DNA of 64,000 nt from Collinsella sp. (GTDB lineage: Bacteria; Actinomycetota; Coriobacteriia; Coriobacteriales; Coriobacteriaceae), in assembly GCA_019425045.1 (NCBI GenBank), contig JAHYYI010000003.1, positions 69,704-133,703 on the forward strand. The letters are read 5' to 3'. Position numbers and translations under genes: made by a program. This document shows positions 1 to 7,634 of this stretch, piece by piece. The notes under the pieces are model-generated. The model had not been told where the DNA came from. It did not search any database and saw only the letters and a program-made list of their open reading frames with translations. Within the stretch, counting starts at the first letter, position 1. Each line of letters opens with the position of its first letter.

Positions 1-1926
1 GTAAAGATTGATTACGAGCCGCTGGAGCCCGTGCGCAACATTGTCGAGGCCAGGGCTGCCGACGCCCCGCGCCTGCACGACAGTTTCTTTGCCTTTGGCA
101 ACACGGTGGAGCTCAAGGACAACGTGTGCCAGAGCCGTCACGTGACGCGCGGCGACGCCGCCAAGGCGCTGGCGGAGAGCGCGTTCACCGTGACGCAGCG
201 CTTTACCACGCCCTTTACCGAGCATGCCTTCTTGGAGCCCGAGTGCGCCGTTGCCTTCCCGTACAAGAACGGCGTCAAGGTGCAGTCGACCGACCAGGGT
301 GCCTACGACACGCGCAAAGAGTGTGCCCACATGTTTGGCTGGGACAACGAGCCCGAGCGCGTGGTCGTCGAGACCATGCTCGTGGGCGGCGGCTTTGGCG
401 GTAAGGAGGACGTTTCGATCCAGCACCTGGCCGCGCTTGCTGCCTATAAGCTCCAGCGTCCTGTGAAGTGCAAGCTCACGCGTGCCGAGTCGCTCGCGTT
501 CCATCCCAAGCGTCATGCCATGGACGGCACCTTTACACTGGGCTGCGATGCCGAAGGCAACTTTACCGGCCTGGATTGCGAGATCAACTTTGATACCGGC
601 GCCTACGCTTCGCTGTGCGGCCCGGTGCTCGAGCGTGCCTGCACGCATGCCGTCGGTCCCTACAAGTACCAGAACACCGACATCCGCGGCTTCGGCTACT
701 ACACTAACAACCCGCCTGCCGGCGCGTACCGTGGCTTTGGCGTTTGCCAGTCCGAGTTTGCGCTCGAGAGCCTGATCGACCTGCTGGCCGAGAAGGTCGG
801 TTTGGATCCGTGGGAGATTCGCTACCGCAACGCCATCGAGCCGGGCGAGGTTCTGCCCAACGGCCAGATTGCCGACTGCTCCACGGCGCTTAAGGAGACG
901 CTGCTCGAGGTCAAGGATGCCTACTACGCGCATCCCGGACACGCTGGCATTGCCTGCGCCATGAAGAACGCCGGCGTGGGCGTGGGTCTGCCCGATGCCG
1001 GCCGCTGCAAGATTCGCGTCGAGGATGGCCGCGCCGTGGTCTATGCCGCCACGTCCGACATCGGCCAGGGCTGCAACACGGTCTTTTTGCAGGACGTTGC
1101 CGAGGCCTGCGGTCTGCCGCTTCGCTGCATTGCCAACGGCGAGTGCTCCACCGAGAACGCTCCCGATTCCGGCACCACGTCTGGTTCGCGTCAGACGGTC
1201 GTGACCGGAGAGGCCGTGCGCGGTGCCGCCTTCCTGCTGCGCGACGCCATGGTTGGCATCGAGGCCGGCAAGCCTGCGCCCGCCGCTCCGGTGAGCGCGC
1301 ATGGCGACGGCGTCAAGATCGAGTACGACGACGGTCGCGCCTACCAGCTGCGCACACAGGAACTCGTCGCCGGCCAGGGTATGCATCCTCAGGACCCTGC
1401 GGCCACCATCAAGGCGCTCGAGGGATGCGAGTTTGGCTACGTGTATCTGGAGCCGACCGACAAGCTGGGCGCCGATGTTCCCAACCCCAAGAGCCACATC
1501 TGCTACGGTTTTGCCACACATGTGGTCATTCTGGATGATGACGGCCGCGTGAGCGAGGTCTATGCCGCACACGATTCCGGCAAGGTTGTCAATCCCATCT
1601 CCATCCAGGGTCAGATCGAAGGCGGCGTGCTCATGGGTATGGGCTATGCGCTTACCGAGGATTGGCCGCTCAAGGACTGCGTACCCCAGGCAAGGTACGG
1701 CACGCTCGGGCTGTTCCGTGCGCCCGAGATTCCGGATATCCACGCCATCTACGTGGAGAAGGACGAGCTGCTGCCCGTGGCATATGGTGGCAAGGGCATC
1801 GGCGAGATTGCAACGATCCCCACGGCGCCCGCCGTGCAGAACGCCTATCGCGCATTCGACGGCAAGCTGCGTCCGGATCTGCCCATGGTGGATACGCCGT
1901 ACAGCCGCGCTCGTCACCGCGGGTAG
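1..1926 (+). CDS. xdhD: Molybdenum hydroxylase (xanthine dehydrogenase XdhD type), molybdopterin-binding part, 5' partial
   Basis: The reading frame is open from the first base, so the gene starts upstream of the window; 641 residues are visible. They cover the molybdopterin-binding half of a xanthine-oxidase-family enzyme, which oxidises purines such as hypoxanthine or xanthine with a Mo-pterin centre. Family landmarks are the glycine-rich GGGFGGKE near visible residue 131, GAYRGFG near 242, GSRQTVVTGEAVRG near 395 and GGKGIGEI near 597. The downstream neighbours (yqeB, yqeC, xdhC, ygeX, ygeY, ygeW, hyuA) are the usual company of selenium-dependent purine hydroxylases, so XdhD is the preferred assignment. 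The substrate is inferred. A terminator follows at about 1,995. Confidence 0.88.
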   Translation, partial: VKIDYEPLEPVRNIVEARAADAPRLHDSFFAFGNTVELKDNVCQSRHVTRGDAAKALAESAFTVTQRFTTPFTEHAFLEPECAVAFPYKNGVKVQSTDQGAYDTRKECAHMFGWDNEPERVVVETMLVGGGFGGKEDVSIQHLAALAAYKLQRPVKCKLTRAESLAFHPKRHAMDGTFTLGCDAEGNFTGLDCEINFDTGAYASLCGPVLERACTHAVGPYKYQNTDIRGFGYYTNNPPAGAYRGFGVCQSEFALESLIDLLAEKVGLDPWEIRYRNAIEPGEVLPNGQIADCSTALKETLLEVKDAYYAHPGHAGIACAMKNAGVGVGLPDAGRCKIRVEDGRAVVYAATSDIGQGCNTVFLQDVAEACGLPLRCIANGECSTENAPDSGTTSGSRQTVVTGEAVRGAAFLLRDAMVGIEAGKPAPAAPVSAHGDGVKIEYDDGRAYQLRTQELVAGQGMHPQDPAATIKALEGCEFGYVYLEPTDKLGADVPNPKSHICYGFATHVVILDDDGRVSEVYAAHDSGKVVNPISIQGQIEGGVLMGMGYALTEDWPLKDCVPQARYGTLGLFRAPEIPDIHAIYVEKDELLPVAYGGKGIGEIATIPTAPAVQNAYRAFDGKLRPDLPMVDTPYSRARHRG

Positions 1927-1994
1927 AGTAGAGCGCGGACGACCATTGCTGACTGCCGTCTGCGCTTGCCATCAACTGTATAAGCTGCGCCTTT

Positions 1995-2026
1995 GGCCCC
2001 AGCTCCATCGTGAGCCGGGGCCTTTT
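1995..2026 (+). terminator. Intrinsic terminator after the Mo hydroxylase
   Basis: GGCCCC (1995-2000) pairs with GGGGCC (2017-2022), with an inner CTC/GAG pairing, followed by TTTT. A degenerate copy of its right half recurs at about 4,108-4,140 next to the second repeat array. Confidence 0.65.
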
Positions 2027-2035
2027 GCTTGGAGC

Positions 2036-2490
2036 GGAAAGCGTGTCCCGAAATGAGCGCTCAGAATGGGATTCGTTTTCCGAATCGGCCCTCCAGCGGA
2101 AAGCGTGTCCCGGAATTCGGCTCCAGAGTGGGATGCGTTTTCCGGCTGAAGCCTCAGGCGGAAACGGCGTCCCGGAATTCGGTCTCAGAACGGGATGAAC
2201 TTTCCCAACGGGGCCGCATGCGGAAGCTGTGTCCCGGAATCATGCCTCAGAATGGGATGCGTTTTCCGCTGGCCGGTCGTTTGGAAAGCGCATCCCAGTT
2301 TGAGTGTTTATTCCGGGATGCGGTTTCCGCTGAAGGACTCAACCGGAAAGCCTGTCCAGCTCTGAGACGGGATTCCGGGACACGCTTTCCGCCAGGCCCG
2401 CCATCCGGAAAGTGCATCCCGTTTTGAGCGTCCAGGCTAGGACGCACTTTCCGTTGGCGTGGTCGTTGGGAAAACGCGGCCCAGATAGGG
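2036..2490. repeat. 62-bp-period array of inverted-repeat units (array 1)
   Basis: Eight units begin at 2036, 2098, 2160, 2222, 2283, 2345, 2407 and 2469, so the period is 62 bp (once 61). Each complete unit is 46 bp and starts GGAAA-N5-TCCC and ends GGGA-N5-TTTCC; spacers are about 16 bp and not conserved. Units 1-4 read in one orientation (core TCCCGGAAT...CTCAGA). Units 5-8 fit the reverse complement, and unit 8 is truncated next to the stop codon of the following gene. It fills the whole gap between the Mo hydroxylase and the AbiEi-like gene. The period is not a multiple of three, so it is not a peptide repeat. Confidence 0.9.
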
Positions 2491-2524
2491 GGATGCGATC
2501 TGGCGATGCGTGGCCTAGCAGCTC

Positions 2525-3523
2525 CTACAGGTCTACCTCGTTGAGCCATGCCGGCAGAGCGGTCTGCCGGATGCCTGCCGTCTGCAGCTTTTTCGCGAGC
2601 AGTCCTGCCGAGCGGACTTCGCTCATGGTAAAGCGCAGCAGAGGGTGACCGTAGAGCGATAGGTGCGCCTCGCGCTGTCGTTCGGCAACGAGCGCCTCGG
2701 CGGTGGTGCGTCCGGCCAGCATGGTCTGGTCGGTATATTTGATGAGCCCGTCGAGCTCGCCCAGCGTGAGTTCCCGCGCCTGGCGCTCCCAGGCAAAGTC
2801 CGTTCGTATGGGCTTGGCCGAATCGAAGGGGTCCGTCAGCTCGTATTGAAGCCAGTCGGGCGCAAAGCCCGTCTCGATCATGACGGCTCGGGCGACCGAT
2901 TCCCCGCCGCTCTCGGCGCGGGCGTCGGCATATCGAAGCGTTGTGAGGGCGGTGCGAATCGCGCGACCATTGCGGGCAGTCGCTCGTTGCTCAACGGCCT
3001 CCATCAGCTGTTCCGGCGCAAGGCCGAGCTTTGAGATCGCCGAATCGGCAATGGGCATGCCGTCGGCAAAACCAGTTTGCAGCAGGCAATCTGTGGCCGT
3101 TTGGATGGGCGGCGTTACCGATACGCCGGCTCTGCGTATTGCTCCGGCCGGCTCAATCTGGTGCCGCTGAATATGTGCGCCCGGACGAGCCGACGGCTTT
3201 GTCGAGCTGCAAACATGCACGACGTTCAGGTGTCGCCACGAGACCTCGAGCCCCAGCAGGCAAGCTGCCGAAAACGAGCAGAACGTCCAATCGGGGTGGA
3301 TGATCGCAAGGGCGCGGATAATCTCGCAATGGCGTTGCGCTCGGTTGAGTTCATCCCAGCGCGTTTTTCGCGCAAACAACCCCGGCATGGGCGAGACAAC
3401 CGTGCCGCCGGTGCGCCGAAGGAGCGCTTTTCGGATCGCCGTGCTCGGGGGAATCAGACAGCGCCCCTCTTGTTCGGCTTGAGTGAGCAGTTGGTCGATG
3501 AGCTGGTCATTGCAATGGGTCAT
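2525..3523 (-). CDS. AbiEi-like (type IV toxin-antitoxin antitoxin-like) protein
   Basis: A 332-residue protein with a good Shine-Dalgarno (AAAGGAGG on the minus strand near 3,531-3,538) before ATG 3523. The N-terminal part (about 15-75) looks like a small winged-helix segment, and the middle segment around CSFSAACLLGLEVS resembles the AbiEi antitoxin C-terminal fold seen in many actinobacterial proteins. No adjacent AbiEii nucleotidyltransferase toxin is visible, so a toxin-antitoxin role is not supported here. It may be a stand-alone DNA-binding protein. It sits between two arrays of the same 62-bp-period repeat, which suggests the gene and the arrays travelled or evolved together (inference). 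Confidence 0.55.
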   Translation of the reverse strand: MTHCNDQLIDQLLTQAEQEGRCLIPPSTAIRKALLRRTGGTVVSPMPGLFARKTRWDELNRAQRHCEIIRALAIIHPDWTFCSFSAACLLGLEVSWRHLNVVHVCSSTKPSARPGAHIQRHQIEPAGAIRRAGVSVTPPIQTATDCLLQTGFADGMPIADSAISKLGLAPEQLMEAVEQRATARNGRAIRTALTTLRYADARAESGGESVARAVMIETGFAPDWLQYELTDPFDSAKPIRTDFAWERQARELTLGELDGLIKYTDQTMLAGRTTAEALVAERQREAHLSLYGHPLLRFTMSEVRSAGLLAKKLQTAGIRQTALPAWLNEVDL

Positions 3524-3819
3524 GAGCTACCGCCTCCTTTTTGGTAGCAAAAACGTATCAGCTGGAACTTGCCGCTCAGCTGACCAAAAGCTGACCAAAA
3601 TCTAACCATGCAGGTAGATGACCTGCTTTTGGCGACATATTTCTTGTTTGAATCGGTGGGCGGTAATCGGCGACCGTGAACGGTGGCTGGATATGAAGTC
3701 TTGGTAAGTTTCGGGACGTGTACTTTTTGAAAAAGAGCATTCTATCTGCTGTTTTGTGTTTCTGGATCGCATATTTGAAGGCATGTGATAAGGGCGGCGG
3801 ACTGTCGCCTTGTATCTGC
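3524..3819. other. Intergenic DNA upstream of the AbiEi-like gene
   Basis: This stretch holds the minus-strand Shine-Dalgarno of the AbiEi-like gene and a short direct repeat (CTGACCAAAA twice, then a variant, about 3,578-3,608). No convincing gene is seen. Local composition is more AT-rich than the neighbouring genes. Confidence 0.5.
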
Positions 3820-4160
3820 GGAAACTGTGACCCGGAATTGCCACTCGGAATGGGACGCGCTTTCCGGATCGCCCTTCAAGCGGAAACTACATCCCAGATT
3901 TCGGCTCCAAACCGGGATGCGCTTTCCCGGCGGCGTCTCTGGCGGAAATTGCACCCCGGAATGAGCGCTCAGAGTGGAACATGCTTTCCTAACGAAGCCG
4001 CATGCGGAAACTACGTCCCGGATTCGATGCTCAGGACGGGATGCCGTTTCCGATAGAGGCATGGGGTGGAAAGCCTCCCATTTCTAATGTTCAAGAAATG
4101 GGAGGCAGCTCATCGCGAGTCGGGGCCTTTTGTTTGGAGCGGAGGCAGCATCCCGGAATT
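3820..4160. repeat. 62-bp-period array of inverted-repeat units (array 2)
   Basis: Units start at 3820, 3882, 3944, 4006 and 4068, exactly 62 bp apart; the first four are complete 46-bp units of the array-1 type, all in the forward orientation. The fifth turns after nine bases into a separate perfect palindrome (CCTCCCATTTCT/AGAAATGGGAGG, about 4,074-4,105). It is followed by a copy of the terminator-like flank that also precedes array 1, and by a partial unit ending near 4,160. Confidence 0.88.
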
Positions 4161-4211
4161 CGGGCAATCCGGTGGTCAGGGGTTGAGCGAGCGTCGCGCT
4201 AAGGATGCCAA

Positions 4212-4326
4212 GCGTAAAACCTTCAATGAACATAGCGTAAAAACTACATCCGCAACGGCGTAAAAACTACATTGGAAGTAGCGTAAAATCCGCATTGAGA
4301 ATGGCGTAATTTCGTATATCGCATGA
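4212..4326 (+). repeat. 23-bp iteron array (five GCGTAA boxes)
   Basis: GCGTAA occurs at 4212, 4235, 4258, 4281 and 4304, each exactly 23 bp after the last. The longer unit is close to GCGTAAAAACTACATTGNAA. The fifth copy diverges after GCGTAAT. Two-helical-turn spacing places every box on the same DNA face, as expected for cooperative protein binding. It ends within a few bases of the open frame of the DUF4143 remnant. Confidence 0.85.
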
Positions 4327-4328
4327 TC

Positions 4329-4977
4329 GCCCGAGCTTGCACACGGCCTTTTGCGAGCTCTTGCCCTGAACGAGAGCCAGGCTGTCACGTACAAGACGCT
4401 CATAAAGGACGCCTCGTACGGTGAGGCGGGCCCCGACGAGAGGACCATCGCTGCGTACCTGGATCTCTTCAACAGGCTCAAGCTGACCGAGGACCCGTGT
4501 GGATGGGAGCCGCCCATGCGCTCGAAGGCCCGCGTTCGCGTGCGCCCCAAGCGCTACTTCTGCGACCCGTCACTTGCGGCGGCGTTGCTGGGGGCTACCC
4601 CTGAGCGGCTGCTTGGCGATATGCAAACGCTGGGGATGCTCTTTGAGAACCTCGTTCTGCGCGACGTGCGCGTGTTCCTTTCCACCTACGGCGGTGTCGA
4701 CAACAGTGTCCATTATTTCCGAGATGAGAAGGGCCTTGAGGTCGATCCGGTCGTTGAGCACGACGGGCGCTGGGGAGCCATCGAGGTCAAGCTGAGCGAT
4801 GCGAAGGCAGACGATGGAGCGAGAAATCTCAAGGCGCTGGAGAGGAAAGTGCTCTCCAACCCTGCCGCCCAGAATGCCGCACCGGCGTTTTTGGCGGTTG
4901 TGGTTGGAAAGGGGAGCATTGCCTACACACGCGACGACGGCGTGGCGGTGATCCCCGTGGCGGCACTTGGGGCGTAG
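4329..4977 (+). pseudogene. 5'-truncated ATPase of the AAA/DUF4143 family
   Basis: The frame opens after a stop at 4,326 and gives about 215 residues that match only the C-terminal DUF4143 half of this ATPase family. Visible landmarks are the conserved YKTLIKD, the RPKRYFCDPSLAAALLGATPE-like region near the middle, the F-E-N-LV-RD segment and the nuclease-like GLEVD...WGAIEVKL. The N-terminal AAA domain with Walker A and B is missing; family members are usually about 400-450 residues. The first possible start, TTG 4351, has no Shine-Dalgarno. The iteron array just upstream suggests a deletion that joined the regulatory region to mid-gene (inference). Confidence 0.75.
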
Positions 4978-5226
4978 TGGTCTTGCAGGCGTGCCGTGCT
5001 TCCTTTACCGAAAATCCATTTGGTAAACCAGATGCTCGCGGATAGAATGAAGTCGACGGCAGCCCAAGTAGTGAAGAGCTGGGCAGCGCCGTTGCTTGGT
5101 CAAGAGGTCAGTGTCTTAATGGCAGCGACTTGTTATGCTTCGAACGCTGCTTGAGTGCCTCGGAAAGCCCAACAAACGCTGTGAAAAGCGAGGCCAAAGC
5201 AACCAAGAGCTCTGTGAGCTCTGATG
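4978..5226. other. Gap with a startless minus-strand ORF remnant
   Basis: No complete gene is seen. On the minus strand, 5108-5251 encodes about 47 residues with a hydrophobic segment followed by a basic tail (ELLVALASLFTAFVGL then KQRSKHNKS). It resembles a small membrane or holin-like peptide, but there is no ATG, GTG or TTG at the proper end, so it is probably decayed. Confidence 0.35.
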
Positions 5227-5271
5227 GGCCCGGGATGACCGCTGATTCAAGTCACCGGGCCTCAATTTTTA
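5227..5271. terminator. Terminator-like hairpin
   Basis: GGCCCGG (5227-5233) pairs with CCGGGCC (5255-5261), with an inner TGAC/GTCA extension and a T-rich tract after it on the plus strand. It probably isolates the exonuclease gene from upstream DNA. Confidence 0.55.
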
Positions 5272-5438
5272 TCACATGCATTTGAATAGAGCGGGCGGGA
5301 TCCCTTGGGTCCGTCTGTGTGGCGCGTGCCTGGTGCATGGCATTGCACCCCGCTTTTGTGTCCGCACGGGCGCCTATCCTTACGGCAATGTAGCCGCTTA
5401 TGTAACCAAGCGGCAGGCAACGGAGAAAGGCCCTAACC

Positions 5439-6173
5439 GTGCCAGCTAAAAAGACGCCGTGCATCTTGGCTATCGATACGACGAACTTTGCGCGCCAGAT
5501 CGTGCTGGACTTTGAGTTTGCGCCGGTGCCAAAGCAGCGCCAGCGCCGTGGACTGCACAATGAGATCATCGAGGTCGGCGCTGTCAAGCTCGATTACCAC
5601 GGCAACGTTATGGGCGAGTTCTCGCAGTTTGTGCAGACGGAGTTTACCGAAGGCGTTGCGTTTCCCGTCCGCGAGCTTACGGGGATATCGGCCGTGGACA
5701 CCGCGATGGCCGATCCGCTCTATGTGGTGATCAAAAGGCTCAACGATTGGATCGGTCGCTACTCCGCTCAGGTGGTTTGCTGGAGCGGGACGGACCGTCG
5801 ACAGCTTTTGACCGAGTGCCAGGCAAAGCGCATCGACCTTGCCGCATTTCCTACGGACTGGGCCGACCTGCAGGCGTTTTACACTTCGATTATGGACGTG
5901 GGCAGCCACGGGCGCGTCTCGTTGGGCGACGCGGCAACGGGGTTTGGCATCGAGTTCGACGAGTCGACGGGTCACGCCCACAGTGCCCTAGCCGATGCGC
6001 GCGTGACCGCCAAGCTGCTCAAGCAGATGATGGAGGGGGACTACCGCGTGAGCCCGCGCGCCCAGGAGATCCGCCAGCGGTGGGGGATGGGCGAGCGAGC
6101 GGAGACACGCCTTTCCAGCAAGTGCCCCGAGCTGAGCGATCTGTTGCTGAAGTTGAAGGCGGAGGGGAGATAG
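5439..6173 (+). CDS. DEDDh 3'-5' exonuclease domain protein
   Basis: A 244-residue protein starting at GTG 5439, chosen because GGAGAAAGG (5422-5430) lies upstream and no ATG fits. It carries the RNase T / DNA polymerase III epsilon-type fold: D24 and E26 in LDFEF, a middle aspartate in DWADLQAF, and H...D in HAHSALADA around residues 180-186. Members remove nucleotides from 3' ends of DNA or RNA; single-domain bacterial versions include KapD-like proteins. The exact substrate cannot be read from the sequence. It is convergent with the unrecognised gene on the other strand. Confidence 0.82.
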   Translation: MPAKKTPCILAIDTTNFARQIVLDFEFAPVPKQRQRRGLHNEIIEVGAVKLDYHGNVMGEFSQFVQTEFTEGVAFPVRELTGISAVDTAMADPLYVVIKRLNDWIGRYSAQVVCWSGTDRRQLLTECQAKRIDLAAFPTDWADLQAFYTSIMDVGSHGRVSLGDAATGFGIEFDESTGHAHSALADARVTAKLLKQMMEGDYRVSPRAQEIRQRWGMGERAETRLSSKCPELSDLLLKLKAEGR

Positions 6174-6216
6174 GCGGCGTTGGCCGTCTGCATGGCGCGT
6201 GGCCTGTCGCGTATCG

Positions 6217-7452
6217 CTACTCTTCCTGCCGCTTGGCAGGCAGGATGTAGACGTTCTCGGCGTCCACGGCGATCTGCGTGGGGCGGTTGTAGAGGGTGTC
6301 TACTTCCATTACGCTCTGCTTGAACGGTGCGACGTCAGGCGTCTTTGCCCGATGGAGCTTTTCGAGGAGTTTCTCGGATTGCCTGTCGTTGAACCTGCCG
6401 ATGTCCTCTCCTGCACCCTCGAGTGCCTCGTCGATGAGCGTATGTTCGCCCACGGGGGTCTTTGCGATGGCGTGACCGAGCAATTTGCCCGCGGACGCGA
6501 TGCCGCCCAGCAGTGCCGCATCGACGGTGTCGGCAGTTCCCGCCTCGAGGGCGTCGTAACACTCGGTGTAGAGCTCGCGATACGCAATCGAATCGGCCTC
6601 GATCTTCGCGGTGGCGTCCGCGAGCTTTGCGGGCTCGAAGTTCTGGGCGAGCATGGGTTCGAGGAACAGTGAGAACGCGTGGATGTAGGTGGCGAGCTGG
6701 CAGTCTTTGAGGTAGTCGAGCACCTTGTCGAGGCGTCTGCCCAAGCCGTCTCGCACCTCGATGAACCCTTTCTTTTTCAGATCCGCTTGCGCCTGCGAGC
6801 GGAAGAGTTCCATGTCCTGCGCGGACGACTGTTTGATGTCGAGCACCTTCATATGGGCGTTTGCCATGTAGGTGGCGTTGCCGTAGTTGAGGCCGTAACC
6901 GTTGAGGATGTCTGCGAGCGTCTTGAGGTTGCCACGCATGTTGGCCTTGTCGCGCTGACGCATGTACTCGAACATCTCGTCGACGGACTCCTGGATGGAG
7001 TCGAGCTTTTGGTTTATCTGCGCGATTGCGGCTGCCATGAACAACGACGTCGGGTCGTAAGGCACTTGAGTGACGCTCGTGGCGATGTCGCCCTCGACTA
7101 CGTGGAAGCGCGCCTGTCCAAAGCCCTTGACTGCGTCGCGGTAGCCCCCTGTGAGACCGCTGCCGTCCTTGAACGAGTTGAGTTTCGACGGATCGAGCGG
7201 GTTGCCAAATTTGTCAGTCGCCTGGAGCAACGTGGGTACGCTCACCGTGTTAGTGACGGTGCGAAACATCGAGGGGAGCGAGGCGAACGCCACGCCGAGC
7301 TGGGGAATTCGCTCGAGCGGCAGCTTGATGGCGCCGGAGATGTCCGCCCGCTCCTGGGTGAGCGCGAGGTGGATTTTGGTCGATGCGAGCTGTTTTGCCA
7401 CGAGTTCCTCTCGGCCGCCGTCCGTTGAGGGTTTGATCTCGTTGTCTGCCAT
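6217..7452 (-). CDS. Unrecognised 411-residue protein with central coiled coil
   Basis: I do not recognise the family. The start at 7452 is preferred over an upstream in-frame ATG because AAGGAG stands just before it on the minus strand. No signal peptide is visible. Residues near 130-180 form a hydrophilic, heptad-like stretch (IAQINQKLDSIQESVDEMFEYM) consistent with a coiled coil; the C-terminal half is mostly helical and acidic. A mildly hydrophobic glycine/alanine segment lies near residue 320. It stands alone between an exonuclease and a surface-protein gene. Confidence 0.7.
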   Translation of the reverse strand: MADNEIKPSTDGGREELVAKQLASTKIHLALTQERADISGAIKLPLERIPQLGVAFASLPSMFRTVTNTVSVPTLLQATDKFGNPLDPSKLNSFKDGSGLTGGYRDAVKGFGQARFHVVEGDIATSVTQVPYDPTSLFMAAAIAQINQKLDSIQESVDEMFEYMRQRDKANMRGNLKTLADILNGYGLNYGNATYMANAHMKVLDIKQSSAQDMELFRSQAQADLKKKGFIEVRDGLGRRLDKVLDYLKDCQLATYIHAFSLFLEPMLAQNFEPAKLADATAKIEADSIAYRELYTECYDALEAGTADTVDAALLGGIASAGKLLGHAIAKTPVGEHTLIDEALEGAGEDIGRFNDRQSEKLLEKLHRAKTPDVAPFKQSVMEVDTLYNRPTQIAVDAENVYILPAKRQEE

Positions 7453-7634
7453 AGCGTGCTCCTTGTTTGCGTTGATCGCCGTGGGCATTATCTCATTGCT
7501 AGGTGGCTTGCCAGAGCGGGGTAGAGACCGAGCGTCTGGCAAAACTCGTTAACTGATTGCATTTCAGCGGATTGGGTTGATTGCAAGAGAAGGACGGCTA
7601 TCCATCTGCCCTTCCCAGTTGAGTTCGCTTTGAG

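Noticed and set aside
2029..2427. A 132-codon open frame running through array 1
   Set aside because: The array period is 62 bp, so the reading frame rotates with each unit; there is no consistent peptide repeat and no Shine-Dalgarno.
2525..3523. A complete AbiE toxin-antitoxin system
   Set aside because: Only an AbiEi-like gene is seen; no AbiEii nucleotidyltransferase lies on either side.
2036..4160. CRISPR array
   Set aside because: Units are diverged inverted repeats, spacers are about 16 bp, orientation switches inside array 1, and no cas genes are present.
5108..5251. A holin-like or toxin-like membrane peptide on the minus strand
   Set aside because: The hydrophobic-basic layout fits, but there is no usable start codon or Shine-Dalgarno, so it is treated as a remnant.
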